A stretch of DNA of 47,648 nucleotides from assembly GCA_003554615.1 (NCBI GenBank), contig PWGX01000014.1:1-47648 (forward strand), read 5' to 3'. The position numbers were made by a program, and so were the translations under genes. A model generated the notes under the pieces. The model worked only from the letters and a program-made list of their open reading frames with translations, searched no databases and was not told where the DNA came from. Each line of letters opens with the position of its first letter. The first letter of the stretch is position 1. Origin of the DNA: Syntrophomonadaceae bacterium. GTDB taxonomy: Bacteria > Bacillota > Dethiobacteria > DTU022. Shown here piece after piece: positions 35,185 through 43,634 of this stretch.

Positions 35185-35213
35185 ATAATAGCATAAGTAA
35201 CCCGGCAAGGCAA
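35185..35213 (-). promoter_or_regulatory. Promoter of rpsF-ssb-rpsR
   Basis: Minus-strand TTGCCT, 17-nt spacer, TATTAT, with a TGC extension directly before the -10. The start would lie about 50 nt before the rpsF ATG, leaving a G+C-rich leader that can form hairpins next to the Shine-Dalgarno. Confidence 0.65.
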
Positions 35214-35274
35214 GCTAGAATCGGGTTAAAGACCCTGCATCAGTGTATATCCCCGCTGCCGGGCGATCACCGTC

Positions 35275-36330
35275 TTAGTAATCAGCTTCAGAATCTTCCT
35301 GGTAAGCAGGGGTTCTTTTTATTATTTCCAACCCCCCTCTGAGGGTTCCGGCAACAGGAACAGCGAGGATCATACCCAACAGGCCGGCCAGGCTCCCACC
35401 GACCAGGATAGAAACTATAATGGTAATCGGACGAAGCTTTATTACCCTACCCAGAACAACCGGGGCCAGGAGCATCCCGTCAAGGGCTTGAATGGCAACA
35501 TAAATGACAATCACCAGGAGCGGTGAAGGAGTCAAAGGGGAAAAGCTGAGCAGCAAGGCCGGAACAGCAGCGATATAAGGGCCGATGTAGAGAATAAAAT
35601 TAAAAATTCCGGCAATTAAACCCAGCAGCATGGCATACGGCATGCCAATAATTAACAACACAATACTGGTTATGACTCCCACAACGAAGCAGCGGATCAA
35701 AGAACCCCTGATGAATATTCCTACATTTGAATCCAGAACACCGAGCAGTTCTTTAACCAGGGGCCTATGTTTGACGGGAACAATGTCAATAAATTGCTCC
35801 CTGACCAGGTGGAAATCATAAAGCAAATAAAAAACGAGAAAAAGAATCAAAAAGAAATCAACGGCTCCGGATATGAGTTGAAGAGACGCTTCAGCAAGAT
35901 ATTCGACCCCCTGGTGAATATTATCTGATAACCCTACCAGATAATCTCTTACCTCCTCTTCAACCTCGAAAATTATAATCTGCTGGGACAACCAGGAGAT
36001 ATATTCCTGAAACCGGGTCATGTAGTGGGGAAATCTTTCTGCAAGGTCAGTGGCTTCAAAATAAATAACCGGGACAAGCAGGCTGACAATAAAAGCACAA
36101 CAGATCAGGAAAGTTAAAAAAACCAGCCCTGTGGCAGGACCATGTTTAATATTAAAACGTTTTTTAAGAAAAACCAGCAGCGGATAGAATATATAAACGA
36201 TCATAGTGCTTACCAGGAGCAGTCCAACGACCCAGGAAATACTGCGCAGCAATAAAACTGCCCCGCCCAGGACTATGAGCAGGGTTATAAGTCTAACAGC
36301 AAAGCTCCATTGTTTTTCAGAAGGGTTCAA
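35275..36330 (-). CDS. AI-2E family transporter (YdbI/PerM type permease)
   Basis: Polytopic membrane protein of 351 aa with about seven or eight hydrophobic helices in the AI-2E arrangement: two at the N-terminus, a hydrophilic loop at about 90-145, then the conserved C-terminal core (FNFILYIGPYIAAVPALLL; VGGSLAGLLGMILAVPVAGTL). Relatives include autoinducer exporters and Na+/H+ antiporters; the substrate cannot be assigned here. TTG start at 36330 with a weak GCAGG. It follows ychF by 30 bp. Confidence 0.88.
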   Translation of the reverse strand: MNPSEKQWSFAVRLITLLIVLGGAVLLLRSISWVVGLLLVSTMIVYIFYPLLVFLKKRFNIKHGPATGLVFLTFLICCAFIVSLLVPVIYFEATDLAERFPHYMTRFQEYISWLSQQIIIFEVEEEVRDYLVGLSDNIHQGVEYLAEASLQLISGAVDFFLILFLVFYLLYDFHLVREQFIDIVPVKHRPLVKELLGVLDSNVGIFIRGSLIRCFVVGVITSIVLLIIGMPYAMLLGLIAGIFNFILYIGPYIAAVPALLLSFSPLTPSPLLVIVIYVAIQALDGMLLAPVVLGRVIKLRPITIIVSILVGGSLAGLLGMILAVPVAGTLRGGLEIIKRTPAYQEDSEADY

Positions 36331-36360
36331 AGCAAATCAACCTGCCCTTCTCGCTGCTTC

Positions 36361-37422
36361 TCATTGGCGGAATCTAAAAAATAGGACGTCGCCATCTTCC
36401 ACAGGATAGTCCCGACCTTCAACCCTGGCCAGGCCTTTATCGCGGGCCCGGGTCAAGCTTCCTTCAGAAAGCAGCAAATCCCAGGATATGACCTCTACGT
36501 TAATAAAACCGCGCTCCATATCAGTATGTACTTTTCCGGCTGCTTCTACGGCCCTGATGCCGCCCGGCACCACCCAGGCCCTGGCTTCATCGCCTTTGAC
36601 AGTGTAAAAAGTGGAAAGCCCCAGATGATTATAACATTCGCTCAGCAGTTTTTCCGTCCTGCTTTCGTTGATCCCATAGGCTTCTAAAAATGTGCTTCTT
36701 TCTTCTCCGGGCAGCTCTGTAAGTTCTGCTTCAAGACCTGCACATACAGGCACAACCGGGCTTCGAGTAGGGAAAAAAGACAGGTCGGGATCCAAAAATA
36801 AGTCTTCATCCAGGTTATATACATAAATCATTTTTTTTAGGGTCAACAAGGGAAGCTGATCAACCGCAGTTTTCTCTTCTTTGGAAAACTCTAAATCACG
36901 CAAAAATAATCCCCGGTTCAGGTGCTCTTCCAGGCGATTGAGCACTTCCAGCTCTCTTTCAGCATACTTGTCGCCGCTTTTTAACTTTGGTTCAACTTTT
37001 TGTCGTCTTCTGGTCAATACTTCCAGATCGGCCAGGCACAGCTCCAGGTTCACTGTCTCCATCCGTGACAGCGGTGTTTCACTGTCTTCGGAAGACAGGT
37101 CAAATCCGGCTATCACATGAATAAGTAGATCCACATCTCTTAAGTGCCCCAGGAATTGATTTCCGAGACCTTCGCCCCGGCTGGCGCCTTTGACAAGTCC
37201 GGCCACATCAAAAATTTCAATGGTTGCAGGGGTGACTTTCTCAGATTTGCACATTTCAGCCAGAGCATTTAATCTTTGATCAGGAAGGGGTACAACAGCT
37301 TTATTGGGATCTATGGTAGAAAATGGATAACTTTCTATGGTAATATCGAGCGCCGTCAGGGCTTTAAACATTGTCGATTTGCCGGCATTTGGCAATCCCA
37401 CAATACCGCAGCTCCAGGCCAT
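36361..37422 (-). CDS. ychF: Redox-regulated ATPase YchF (Obg-like GTPase family)
   Basis: Ribosome-associated P-loop NTPase that prefers ATP. G1 is GLPNAGKST, G3 DVAGLVKGASRGEGLG; an NxxE-type G4 (VYNLDED) replaces NKxD, which is the basis of the altered nucleotide preference. The C-terminal TGS domain ends with EVISWDLLL...DYPVEDGDVLFFRF. Start is ATG 37422 (353 aa), 7 nt after GGAGG. It lies between DUF951 and the AI-2E gene. Confidence 0.94.
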   Translation of the reverse strand: MAWSCGIVGLPNAGKSTMFKALTALDITIESYPFSTIDPNKAVVPLPDQRLNALAEMCKSEKVTPATIEIFDVAGLVKGASRGEGLGNQFLGHLRDVDLLIHVIAGFDLSSEDSETPLSRMETVNLELCLADLEVLTRRRQKVEPKLKSGDKYAERELEVLNRLEEHLNRGLFLRDLEFSKEEKTAVDQLPLLTLKKMIYVYNLDEDLFLDPDLSFFPTRSPVVPVCAGLEAELTELPGEERSTFLEAYGINESRTEKLLSECYNHLGLSTFYTVKGDEARAWVVPGGIRAVEAAGKVHTDMERGFINVEVISWDLLLSEGSLTRARDKGLARVEGRDYPVEDGDVLFFRFRQ

Positions 37423-37438
37423 GGCCAAACCTCCCTGC

Positions 37439-37645
37439 TTAAGTTGACTCAGATTCGCTGCCGGATTCTGAATAAATAGATTTTACACGACGCTCAAACT
37501 TGGATCGAGGTATTAATACGCTGCGCCCACAGTTAACACATTTTATCCGAAAATCCATCCCTATTCTGATTATCCGCCAACAATTAGAACCACAAGGATG
37601 CCCTTTTTTCATCTGGACTAATTGCCCAACCTGGAAATCAGCCAT
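37439..37645 (-). CDS. DUF951 family small protein
   Basis: 68-residue conserved Bacillota protein of unknown function. It reads MADFQVGQLVQMKKGHPCGS and has the pattern C-x4-C then C-x2-C (PCGSNC; KCVNCGR), probably a zinc-binding OB- or SH3-like fold. It is usually found next to ychF, rpsF or mechanosensitive-channel genes near the origin, which matches here. ATG 37645 has GGTGG about 9 nt upstream; the longer in-frame version adds 20 hydrophobic residues from inside the adk end and is unlikely. Confidence 0.88.
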   Translation of the reverse strand: MADFQVGQLVQMKKGHPCGSNCWRIIRIGMDFRIKCVNCGRSVLIPRSKFERRVKSIYSESGSESEST

Positions 37646-37664
37646 TTTCGTTAACCACCAGTAT

Positions 37665-38312
37665 TTAAAGATCCTCCAAAACACTGCTGATTTGATCAAA
37701 GACACCGTCTATGTCCTGATTGCCATTAATAGAGCTGAGTAAACCTCTTTCCTGGTAAAACTCAACCAGGGATTCGGTTTGTCGTTTATATACTTCGAGC
37801 CTTTCAGTAACCGTCGCCAGTGTATCATCATCTCGCTGGTAAAGATCCCCTCCACACTGATCGCAAACATTACGAACTTTAGGCGATTTGTATTTAACAT
37901 GGTAGTTTGCTCCACAATCACCGCAAACTCTTCTTCCAGTGAGCCTTTCTATTAATTCATTTTCATCAACTTCAATTAGTAAAACCCTGTCTACTTTTTT
38001 ATCAATATCAGGCAGAGCCTGCTCCAGGAATACAGCCTGATCAACCGTCCGGGGAAATCCGTCAAGGAGCGCACCATTGGCGCAGTCCGGCTCCATTAAC
38101 CTGCCCCTGACTATTTCAACTACTAAATTATCAGGCACCAGTTGCCCCTGATCCATATATTCGCGCGCTTTGCGGCCCAGGGCGGACCCCTCTTTTACCG
38201 CCTTCCTTAGAATGTCTCCAGTTGAAATATATACAAGGCTAAACTTCTGAATGATCTTTTCTGCTTGTGTTCCTTTGCCTGCTCCAGGCGGCCCTAAAAG
38301 AATTATCAGCAT
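37665..38312 (-). CDS. adk: Adenylate kinase (zinc-type long LID)
   Basis: Catalyses ATP + AMP to 2 ADP. The 215-aa protein has the P-loop GPPGAGKGTQAEKI, the AMP-binding region YISTGDILRKAVK, and a long LID with two CxxC pairs (CGDCGANYHV; CDQCGG), so the LID carries structural zinc. ATG start with GAGGT 6 nt upstream. In most Bacillota adk is in the ribosomal spc operon between secY and map; here it is next to DUF951 and ychF. It may be the sole copy or a second one. Confidence 0.95.
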   Translation of the reverse strand: MLIILLGPPGAGKGTQAEKIIQKFSLVYISTGDILRKAVKEGSALGRKAREYMDQGQLVPDNLVVEIVRGRLMEPDCANGALLDGFPRTVDQAVFLEQALPDIDKKVDRVLLIEVDENELIERLTGRRVCGDCGANYHVKYKSPKVRNVCDQCGGDLYQRDDDTLATVTERLEVYKRQTESLVEFYQERGLLSSINGNQDIDGVFDQISSVLEDL

Positions 38313-38446
38313 GTCAATACCTCGCTTTTCAATTCTAAATTATTTAGATTCTTGCTTTAAAGGATACGAATAACTAAATTTCTTCTTTTGACTTCTAATT
38401 CCTGCCGGGGTTGATAAAAATCGGTTAAAAAGCTGATTTTGTCGAA

Positions 38447-38481
38447 TAAGAAAACAGGAAGCACCATAATCTGCTTCCTGT
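38447..38481 (-). terminator. Intrinsic terminator after the bactofilin gene
   Basis: A perfect 10-bp minus-strand stem (ACAGGAAGCA with TGCTTCCTGT, loop 8 nt) runs into TTTTCTT. It lies 41 bp after the bactofilin stop and separates this block from adk. Confidence 0.93.
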
Positions 38482-38521
38482 GAGTCTTAATACTTTTTGA
38501 TCCAGTTAAATTTCAGGCCTA

Positions 38522-38998
38522 CTACAGAGCCTTTTCTTTTGAAGTTCTTTCACCAAGAGAACTCTGTGGTTTGCTTGTGCCTGGTTGTCCTGTGTCAAAA
38601 GGGCTGTAAGTCTTCTCTTTTGAGGGCTGGCTTTCTCCAGCTTTTTCTTTGTCCTGCATTTCCATTGCCCCAGAAAGGACAGCACCTTCTTCAATCAACA
38701 ATATATTGGCCTTGAAAGTCCCGGTTGCATTTCCAGTTCTTTTTACCTCCAACTTTCCTTCCGCTTCGAGGGAACCTTCAAACTGGCCGGCAATGGTAAT
38801 ATTGCGGGCCTTCATTTCGACGGAAACCCGGCCCCCTTCACCAACCACCACATCGCCCTGGTTGATTATAGTTCCTTCGGCTTCACCATCGATGCGGATC
38901 AGACCTGTACCTTTGATGGTTCCATTAAAGGAAGTATCTTTGCCTATAATCGTATTCACTTTGTCAGACGGGACTTCCATGTTATCTTTTTTAAACAA
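38522..38998 (-). CDS. Bactofilin (polymer-forming cytoskeletal protein)
   Basis: DUF583 protein of about 158 aa. A central beta-helix of short repeated turns (TIIGKDTSFNGTIKGTGLIR... to GAVLSGAMEM, about residues 15-105) is flanked by a short N-terminus and a disordered Ser/Lys-rich C-terminal tail. Bactofilins self-assemble without nucleotide and position wall enzymes. I place the start at TTG 38998, 8 nt after AAAGGAGG; an ATG at 38980 is possible. It is 24 bp downstream of an M23 peptidase gene, a recurrent bactofilin partner. Confidence 0.92.
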   Translation of the reverse strand: MFKKDNMEVPSDKVNTIIGKDTSFNGTIKGTGLIRIDGEAEGTIINQGDVVVGEGGRVSVEMKARNITIAGQFEGSLEAEGKLEVKRTGNATGTFKANILLIEEGAVLSGAMEMQDKEKAGESQPSKEKTYSPFDTGQPGTSKPQSSLGERTSKEKAL

Positions 38999-39022
38999 TT
39001 GCTTTTCCTCCTTTCCCAACAA

Positions 39023-40000
39023 CTAGTCTAAATACCGTTCTGGATTTACCGGTGATCCTTCATAGTGGACCTCATAGTGCAAATGGACGCCGGTGGTTCT
39101 GCCTGAGGCGCCCATATAACCGATTGTTTCTCCCTTTTCAACGTCATCTCCCTTGTTAACGGCAAACTCGGCAAGATGAGCATAATAGGTTTCATAGTTA
39201 TAACCGTGATCAATAATTAACAGGTTCCCTAAACTGCCCCGATAACCGGAAAAAGCAACTTTCCCGTCAGCAGCAGCCCAGATTGGTGAGCCTCTTGAGC
39301 TAATTATATCAACACCCGTGTGAAACTGGTAACCACTGCTATATGGAACTGACCTCATCCCATAACCGGAAGTAATTCGGCCTCTTGCCGGCCAGATTGA
39401 GGGCTTGGCTTTTGCTCTTTCAGCGTACTCGCCCAGCAGGTCAAGGGTGTCCGAGCGTTCCGGAACTATATTTTTAAGCACTTCAATATTACCGGCTGTC
39501 CTTTCCAGAAGCCCCCCACTAGAGGAGCCCTGATTGTAGGGGCGTTCGTAAGCCAGTGGGCCCACACCATCATGAGGGTGGGGGTTAGTGCTGTAAGCAT
39601 AGCCATTTGTTGCAGACCGTTTAGGATTAGAATTGGAGCCGGATTGGTCCTCCAGGACTTCATCCACTTCTTCTTCTTCCAGCTCGAGCTTCTCTGTAAC
39701 AAAATTTACCAGTTCATCAACGTCACGCAGCTGCTCCATCATCCTTTCTGTTTCTATAGCCAGTGAATCGATTTCTTCCTGCTGGGCTCGGTTTAACTCC
39801 CTGAGAGCCTGAGCCTCCCGGGCCTCAGCCGCCGCTTTCAAATAAGCATAGCCCAGGGCGCTGAAACCGGCAACACCAAGGACCAGCAAACCAACGGCAA
39901 TCTGCACAACAAAAAGCGGAATGCGCAGGCTAAAAGTGGCCTCCTCAGAATGAGGCACGATCATAATTGTAAAACAACGCTTTTCATTGTTCGATGACAT
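39023..40000 (-). CDS. Membrane-anchored coiled-coil M23 endopeptidase
   Basis: A 325-aa wall hydrolase: basic cytosolic N-terminus, one membrane helix (about 29-53), a coiled coil (about 56-118), a low-complexity Ser/Asn linker, and a C-terminal LytM domain. Zn ligands and catalytic residues are H227 and D231 (FHTGVDI), H275 (YYAHL) and the H306-x-H308 motif (VHLHYEV), so it should be active. It directly precedes the bactofilin gene. ATG 40000 gives a sensible N-terminus, but its Shine-Dalgarno (GGAG) is 12 nt away; a TTG at 40009 is the alternative. Confidence 0.92.
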   Translation of the reverse strand: MSSNNEKRCFTIMIVPHSEEATFSLRIPLFVVQIAVGLLVLGVAGFSALGYAYLKAAAEAREAQALRELNRAQQEEIDSLAIETERMMEQLRDVDELVNFVTEKLELEEEEVDEVLEDQSGSNSNPKRSATNGYAYSTNPHPHDGVGPLAYERPYNQGSSSGGLLERTAGNIEVLKNIVPERSDTLDLLGEYAERAKAKPSIWPARGRITSGYGMRSVPYSSGYQFHTGVDIISSRGSPIWAAADGKVAFSGYRGSLGNLLIIDHGYNYETYYAHLAEFAVNKGDDVEKGETIGYMGASGRTTGVHLHYEVHYEGSPVNPERYLD

Positions 40001-40174
40001 AACGTGCAACTACTCCTTGACCAAAGGTTAGCGTTCTAAATTACCTGTTCAAGACTTACCGTTAAAAAAATCGGGCGATATTAAAACACCACTGCTGGCA
40101 TTCTCCCCCGACATAAATCGCTAATCAATTATAACACACCTGATCCAGCCCGGACAAACAGGCAAAAATTGAGC

Positions 40175-40214
40175 CCTTTTTAGTCCTGGATCCAGGCACT
40201 CCTGTGCAAAAAGG
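40175..40214. repeat. Branched inverted repeat between parB and the M23 gene
   Basis: Outer arms CCTTTTT (40175-40181) and AAAAAGG (40208-40214) enclose two further hairpins: the perfect 12-bp palindrome CCTGGATCCAGG (40185-40196) and GCAC-TCCT-GTGC (40196-40207). As DNA it could form a cruciform; as RNA, a three-way structure. It lies 22 bp from the parS site. It may end the soj-parB transcript, but the T-runs are not in the canonical place. Confidence 0.7.
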
Positions 40215-40236
40215 CCCTTGTTTGGTGCAACAATAA

Positions 40237-40252
40237 AGTTTCACGTGAAACA
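40237..40252. promoter_or_regulatory. parS centromere site
   Basis: AGTTTCACGTGAAACA matches the universal parS consensus TGTTTCACGTGAAACA at 15 of 16 positions, with a perfect 14-bp palindromic core. It lies 5 bp past the parB stop and outside any gene. ParB should load here and spread as a CTP-dependent clamp. Confidence 0.95.
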
Positions 40253-40257
40253 TTTGC

Positions 40258-41127
40258 CTAGATTCCCTCGGGCAAAACCTTAGACACAAGTCTTTCAAGA
40301 TCTTCTTCTCCATAATAAAAAACTTCAATTATACCGCCGCTTTTACCAGGCTTAATCCTTACTTTTGTCCCCAGTGCCCGCTGTAGCTGCAGTTGAAGCT
40401 CGGCCTGCAGCGGATCTTGAACCATTTCCTGATCCTGTTTTTCAGGCTTTTTGTTGCCACCGGGGCTGTTAATCTTTGAAACCAGCCTTTCCGCTTCCCG
40501 AGCGGAAAGGCCTTCCTTCATAATTTTCCTGGCGGCCTCTTCCTGTTTTTGCTGATCGTTTATTGCCAGCAAAGGGCGGGCCTGACCGGGAGTCATTTCA
40601 TGCTCCGCAAGGAAGTCAAAAATTTTATCCGGCAAACCCAGCAGCCGGACGCTGTTGGCAATTGAAGGCCTGCTTCGCCCCAACCGGCGGGCCAGTTCTT
40701 CCTGGGTATAATTGTGCTCCTGCATCAATCTTTTATAAGCCATTGCTTCTTCAACAGGGTTTAAATCTTCCCGCTGCAAATTTTCGATCAGGGCTACTTC
40801 CAGCATTGTTTTTCGATCAACAGGTTTAATGACCGCCGGTATCGTTTTTAGCCCTGCCTGCCTGGCGGCCCGGCAGCGTCTTTCTCCCGCCACCAGCGTG
40901 TAATTTTTTCCTTCATCAGCTGGTGATAAAACTACCGCCTGTAAGACGCCGTGTTCTTTTATAGAAACAGTGAGCTCTTTTAGTTTTTCATCATCGAAAT
41001 CGCGGCGAGGTTGATAGGGGTTGGGATCGATCCGATCCAGGGGAATCTCGTTTGTTTCGGATGAGTCGTCCATTACCTCCGGTATTAGCGCACCTAACCC
41101 TCTACCTAGACGTTTCTTTTCTGCCAT
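40258..41127 (-). CDS. parB: Chromosome-partitioning protein ParB (Spo0J)
   Basis: CTP-dependent DNA clamp loading at parS. The N-terminus RLGRGLGALIPE matches the ParA-stimulating peptide. The CTPase motif is GERRCRAARQAG. The HTH that reads parS is at about residues 137-165 (YTQEELARRLGRSRPSIANSVRLL), and the C-terminal dimer and DNA-binding domain follows a Lys/Gln-rich linker. ATG 41127 (289 aa) has GGAGG 9 nt upstream; a longer frame would add 32 residues inside soj. The first 26 bp overlap soj. A parS lies just after the stop. Confidence 0.96.
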   Translation of the reverse strand: MAEKKRLGRGLGALIPEVMDDSSETNEIPLDRIDPNPYQPRRDFDDEKLKELTVSIKEHGVLQAVVLSPADEGKNYTLVAGERRCRAARQAGLKTIPAVIKPVDRKTMLEVALIENLQREDLNPVEEAMAYKRLMQEHNYTQEELARRLGRSRPSIANSVRLLGLPDKIFDFLAEHEMTPGQARPLLAINDQQKQEEAARKIMKEGLSAREAERLVSKINSPGGNKKPEKQDQEMVQDPLQAELQLQLQRALGTKVRIKPGKSGGIIEVFYYGEEDLERLVSKVLPEGI

Positions 41128-41881
41128 TTTCCAAAACCTCCCGGGCCAAAGAAAGATGAAGTATAGCTCCCTTGCTTCGCGGATCATATTCAAGGATATG
41201 CTGGCCATAACTGGGAGCTTCACTTAACCGAATATTTCGGGGTATTATTGTATTATAAACATATTGTTTGAAATAATTCCTGACTTCTTCCGCAACCTGT
41301 TCAGACAAATTTGTACGTTTATCATACATGGTTAACAGCACTCCTTCAATGGTAAGATTCACATTTAAGTGCTTTCTGACCAGGTTAATAGTATTCATTA
41401 GCTGGCCCAATCCTTCCAGGGCATAGTATTCACATTGAATCGGGATCAGGACTCCATGTGCTGCATTAAGCGCATTAAGAGTAAGAAGTCCAAGAGAAGG
41501 CGGACAATCAATAATTATAAAGTCATATTCATTTGTTACCGGTTCCAGGGCCTGTTTTAGCTTTTCTTCACGTGAAATCACAGCAACCAGTTCTATCTCA
41601 GCTCCTGCCAGTTGGATAGTTGCCGGAGCCAGCATTAAGTTTTCCCAGCGGGTAGGCATAATGATCTTATTCAGGGGAAGGTCGTCGATCAGGGTATTAT
41701 AGATGCATGTTTTCATGTTCTGTCTGTCCAAACCAACACCGCTGGTGGCATTCCCCTGGGGATCAATATCTATAAGCAGGACTTTCTCTCCCATTTTTGC
41801 CAGTGAGGCGCCGAGATTTATTGCTGTTGTTGTTTTTCCTACGCCGCCTTTCTGGTTAGCTAATGCAATTACCCGGGCCAT
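41102..41881 (-). CDS. soj: Chromosome-partitioning ATPase ParA (Soj)
   Basis: Deviant Walker-type ATPase that moves origins and, in Bacillus, also controls DnaA. The motif KGGVGKTTTAINLG includes the signature first Lys; Walker A' is DIDPQGNATSGVG and Walker B YDFIIIDCPPSLGLLT. Length 259 aa, with no N-terminal HTH, so it is the chromosomal small type. ATG start. Its end overlaps parB, so the two are coupled. It is 39 bp downstream of noc. Confidence 0.96.
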   Translation of the reverse strand: MARVIALANQKGGVGKTTTAINLGASLAKMGEKVLLIDIDPQGNATSGVGLDRQNMKTCIYNTLIDDLPLNKIIMPTRWENLMLAPATIQLAGAEIELVAVISREEKLKQALEPVTNEYDFIIIDCPPSLGLLTLNALNAAHGVLIPIQCEYYALEGLGQLMNTINLVRKHLNVNLTIEGVLLTMYDKRTNLSEQVAEEVRNYFKQYVYNTIIPRNIRLSEAPSYGQHILEYDPRSKGAILHLSLAREVLENGRKETSR

Positions 41882-41920
41882 TTTAAATCTCTCCTCACAA
41901 TCTTTTTCTGTTATTGTACC

Positions 41921-42778
41921 TTAATCATTGTCCTTTTTGTTTCTATCCTCGATCATATCTCTGGTCAGCCTGATGTTTACTTCGATATAGTCTTGTTCAA
42001 CCGTTTCATCAATTTCAGGGTAAAAACCTGAACTTTGAATTACAACGATTGCTTCCCGAATAGTGTTTAATACAATTCGCATATCCCTGATCACTGGTTT
42101 TGAACCTTTTACTTTCCTTCGTCCATCCTTACCGGCATTCATTTTTTCGAGTCTCTTTTCCAACTGGCTGACTGTGAGGCCTTTATGCTTAACTTCTTCA
42201 ATCAATTTTAACTGAAGTTCTTCTGAATCAAGCCTGAGCAGGGCCCGGGCATGTCTCTCCGTCAGGTTATGTTCCTGGAGTTTTTTGCGTACCGAATCCG
42301 GTAGTTTCAGCAGCCTGATTTTATTGGCTACAGTGGACTGGCTTTTTCCCAATCTCTGCGCCAAAACTTCCTGGGTTAAATTAAAATTTTTCATCAGGCT
42401 TACATAACCATTTGCTTCTTCAATGATATTTAGATTTTCTCGCTGTAAATTTTCAATCAACGCAGTTGTAGCCATGTCATTGTCGGTTAAAGTCTTTACT
42501 GCTGCCGAGATTTTCTTCCAGCCCAGCTTTTTGCAGGCCAATAACCGGCGTTCACCTACTACCAGCTGATATCCGTTTCCTAACCTGCGAACCACAATTG
42601 GCTGAATCAGGCCGGATGCTTTGATTGATTGAGCCAGTTCTTCTATTTTATCCTGCGCAATTTCCCGTCTTGGTTGAAATGGATTAGCTTTGATCCGATC
42701 AATGTCGATGGCCAGAACTTTATCGGTAGACGGTTCAATCTCTGCAGCAGGTATTTGCTGATTCCAATTCTTTGTCAT
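41921..42778 (-). CDS. noc: Nucleoid occlusion protein Noc (ParB paralogue)
   Basis: ParB-family clamp of 285 aa placed between rsmG and soj, the position of noc in Bacillus. It has the CTPase motif GERRLLACKKLG, the HTH at about 142-175 (LTQEVLAQRLGKSQSTVANKIRLL) and a dimerisation tail. Compared with ParB it lacks the RLGRGLGAL ParA-activating start and instead opens with a short polar segment (MTKNWNQQIPAAE); Noc uses an N-terminal amphipathic helix for membrane binding, which is not obvious here. ATG with GGAATG about 8 nt upstream. Assignment depends mostly on synteny. Confidence 0.85.
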   Translation of the reverse strand: MTKNWNQQIPAAEIEPSTDKVLAIDIDRIKANPFQPRREIAQDKIEELAQSIKASGLIQPIVVRRLGNGYQLVVGERRLLACKKLGWKKISAAVKTLTDNDMATTALIENLQRENLNIIEEANGYVSLMKNFNLTQEVLAQRLGKSQSTVANKIRLLKLPDSVRKKLQEHNLTERHARALLRLDSEELQLKLIEEVKHKGLTVSQLEKRLEKMNAGKDGRRKVKGSKPVIRDMRIVLNTIREAIVVIQSSGFYPEIDETVEQDYIEVNIRLTRDMIEDRNKKDND

Positions 42779-42908
42779 AATGCCAACATTCCTTTTTTAG
42801 GTCTTCTTTCCCTTACCTTTAATTTTGACAGTGGTTGATTCTTTCCTTCTAACAAATTAATTTAGACAGTATTTTGTGTTCCTGGGATCCCGGTTCATTG
42901 TAGACCTT

Positions 42909-43634
42909 TTAATAAATAGGCTTGCGTTCCGGCACCCCGGGACGGCGCGGGTATTTATGGGGCGTAAAAGACTCCTTTTTTATTTCATATAAGGATCTCG
43001 TTTCGCCACCTGACAAATCATATTGCCATTCCGCACTAATTCGTCCACCGCATATTTCTAATGCTCTTTTAGCTTCTTCCGCTTCTTCTCTTCCCCTCGG
43101 CCCCTTATAGATGAGCGCTCTGCCATCAAGCTTTAAGAGCGGTAAAGCAAGTTCGGTTAATACTGCCGTTTCTGCAACAGCCTTACATACAACCAGGTCA
43201 TATTGTTCCCGGTGATCTTTGTTCTTTCCAAATTCTTCTGCCCTGCCGCATAATATATGGGCATCTTTCAAGCCAAGGCTATCGATAGCTTCTTTTAAAA
43301 AACCGGCCTTTTTTTTGCTGGAATCCATCAGGTACATTTTTATCCCAGGCCTGCAAATTTTTAATGGTATCCCCGGCAAACCTCCTCCGCTGCCTAGATC
43401 TATAACCCTGAGCCCTGTGTTCAGATCTGTTAGTTTTAAAAGATAAAGCGAATCGTATAATTGCTGCCATATAATACCTTCAGCATTTTTTTCACCGGTC
43501 AGTCTCACTTTCTGAAGCCATTCCAGGATCAATAATATATACTTTGTTATAATTTCCTTTTGCCAGGCATCAACACTTTTCAGGTTTAGGGTGTTAAACA
43601 TATCTTCGACTGTATCGCGAACTTGTTCAGACAT
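42909..43634 (-). CDS. rsmG: 16S rRNA (guanine527-N7)-methyltransferase
   Basis: SAM-dependent enzyme that makes m7G527 in 16S rRNA; its loss gives low-level streptomycin resistance in other bacteria. The SAM motif VIDLGSGGGLPGIPLKI is at about residue 72, and YDLVVCKAVAE follows. The C-terminal tail (HKYPRRPGVPERKPI) is diagnostic of the GidB family. I use the ATG at 43634 (241 aa) with AGGAGA upstream; the longer frame adds 46 residues from the intergenic space and the end of mnmE. It follows mnmE directly; mnmG, usually between them, is absent. Confidence 0.95.
   Translation of the reverse strand: MSEQVRDTVEDMFNTLNLKSVDAWQKEIITKYILLILEWLQKVRLTGEKNAEGIIWQQLYDSLYLLKLTDLNTGLRVIDLGSGGGLPGIPLKICRPGIKMYLMDSSKKKAGFLKEAIDSLGLKDAHILCGRAEEFGKNKDHREQYDLVVCKAVAETAVLTELALPLLKLDGRALIYKGPRGREEAEEAKRALEICGGRISAEWQYDLSGGETRSLYEIKKESFTPHKYPRRPGVPERKPIY

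Noticed and set aside
41564-41579. Second parS-like site in soj (core TTCACGTGAAAT)
   Set aside because: Only the central 9-10 bp match; four mismatches to the 16-bp consensus, and it lies in coding sequence. Probably too weak for ParB.
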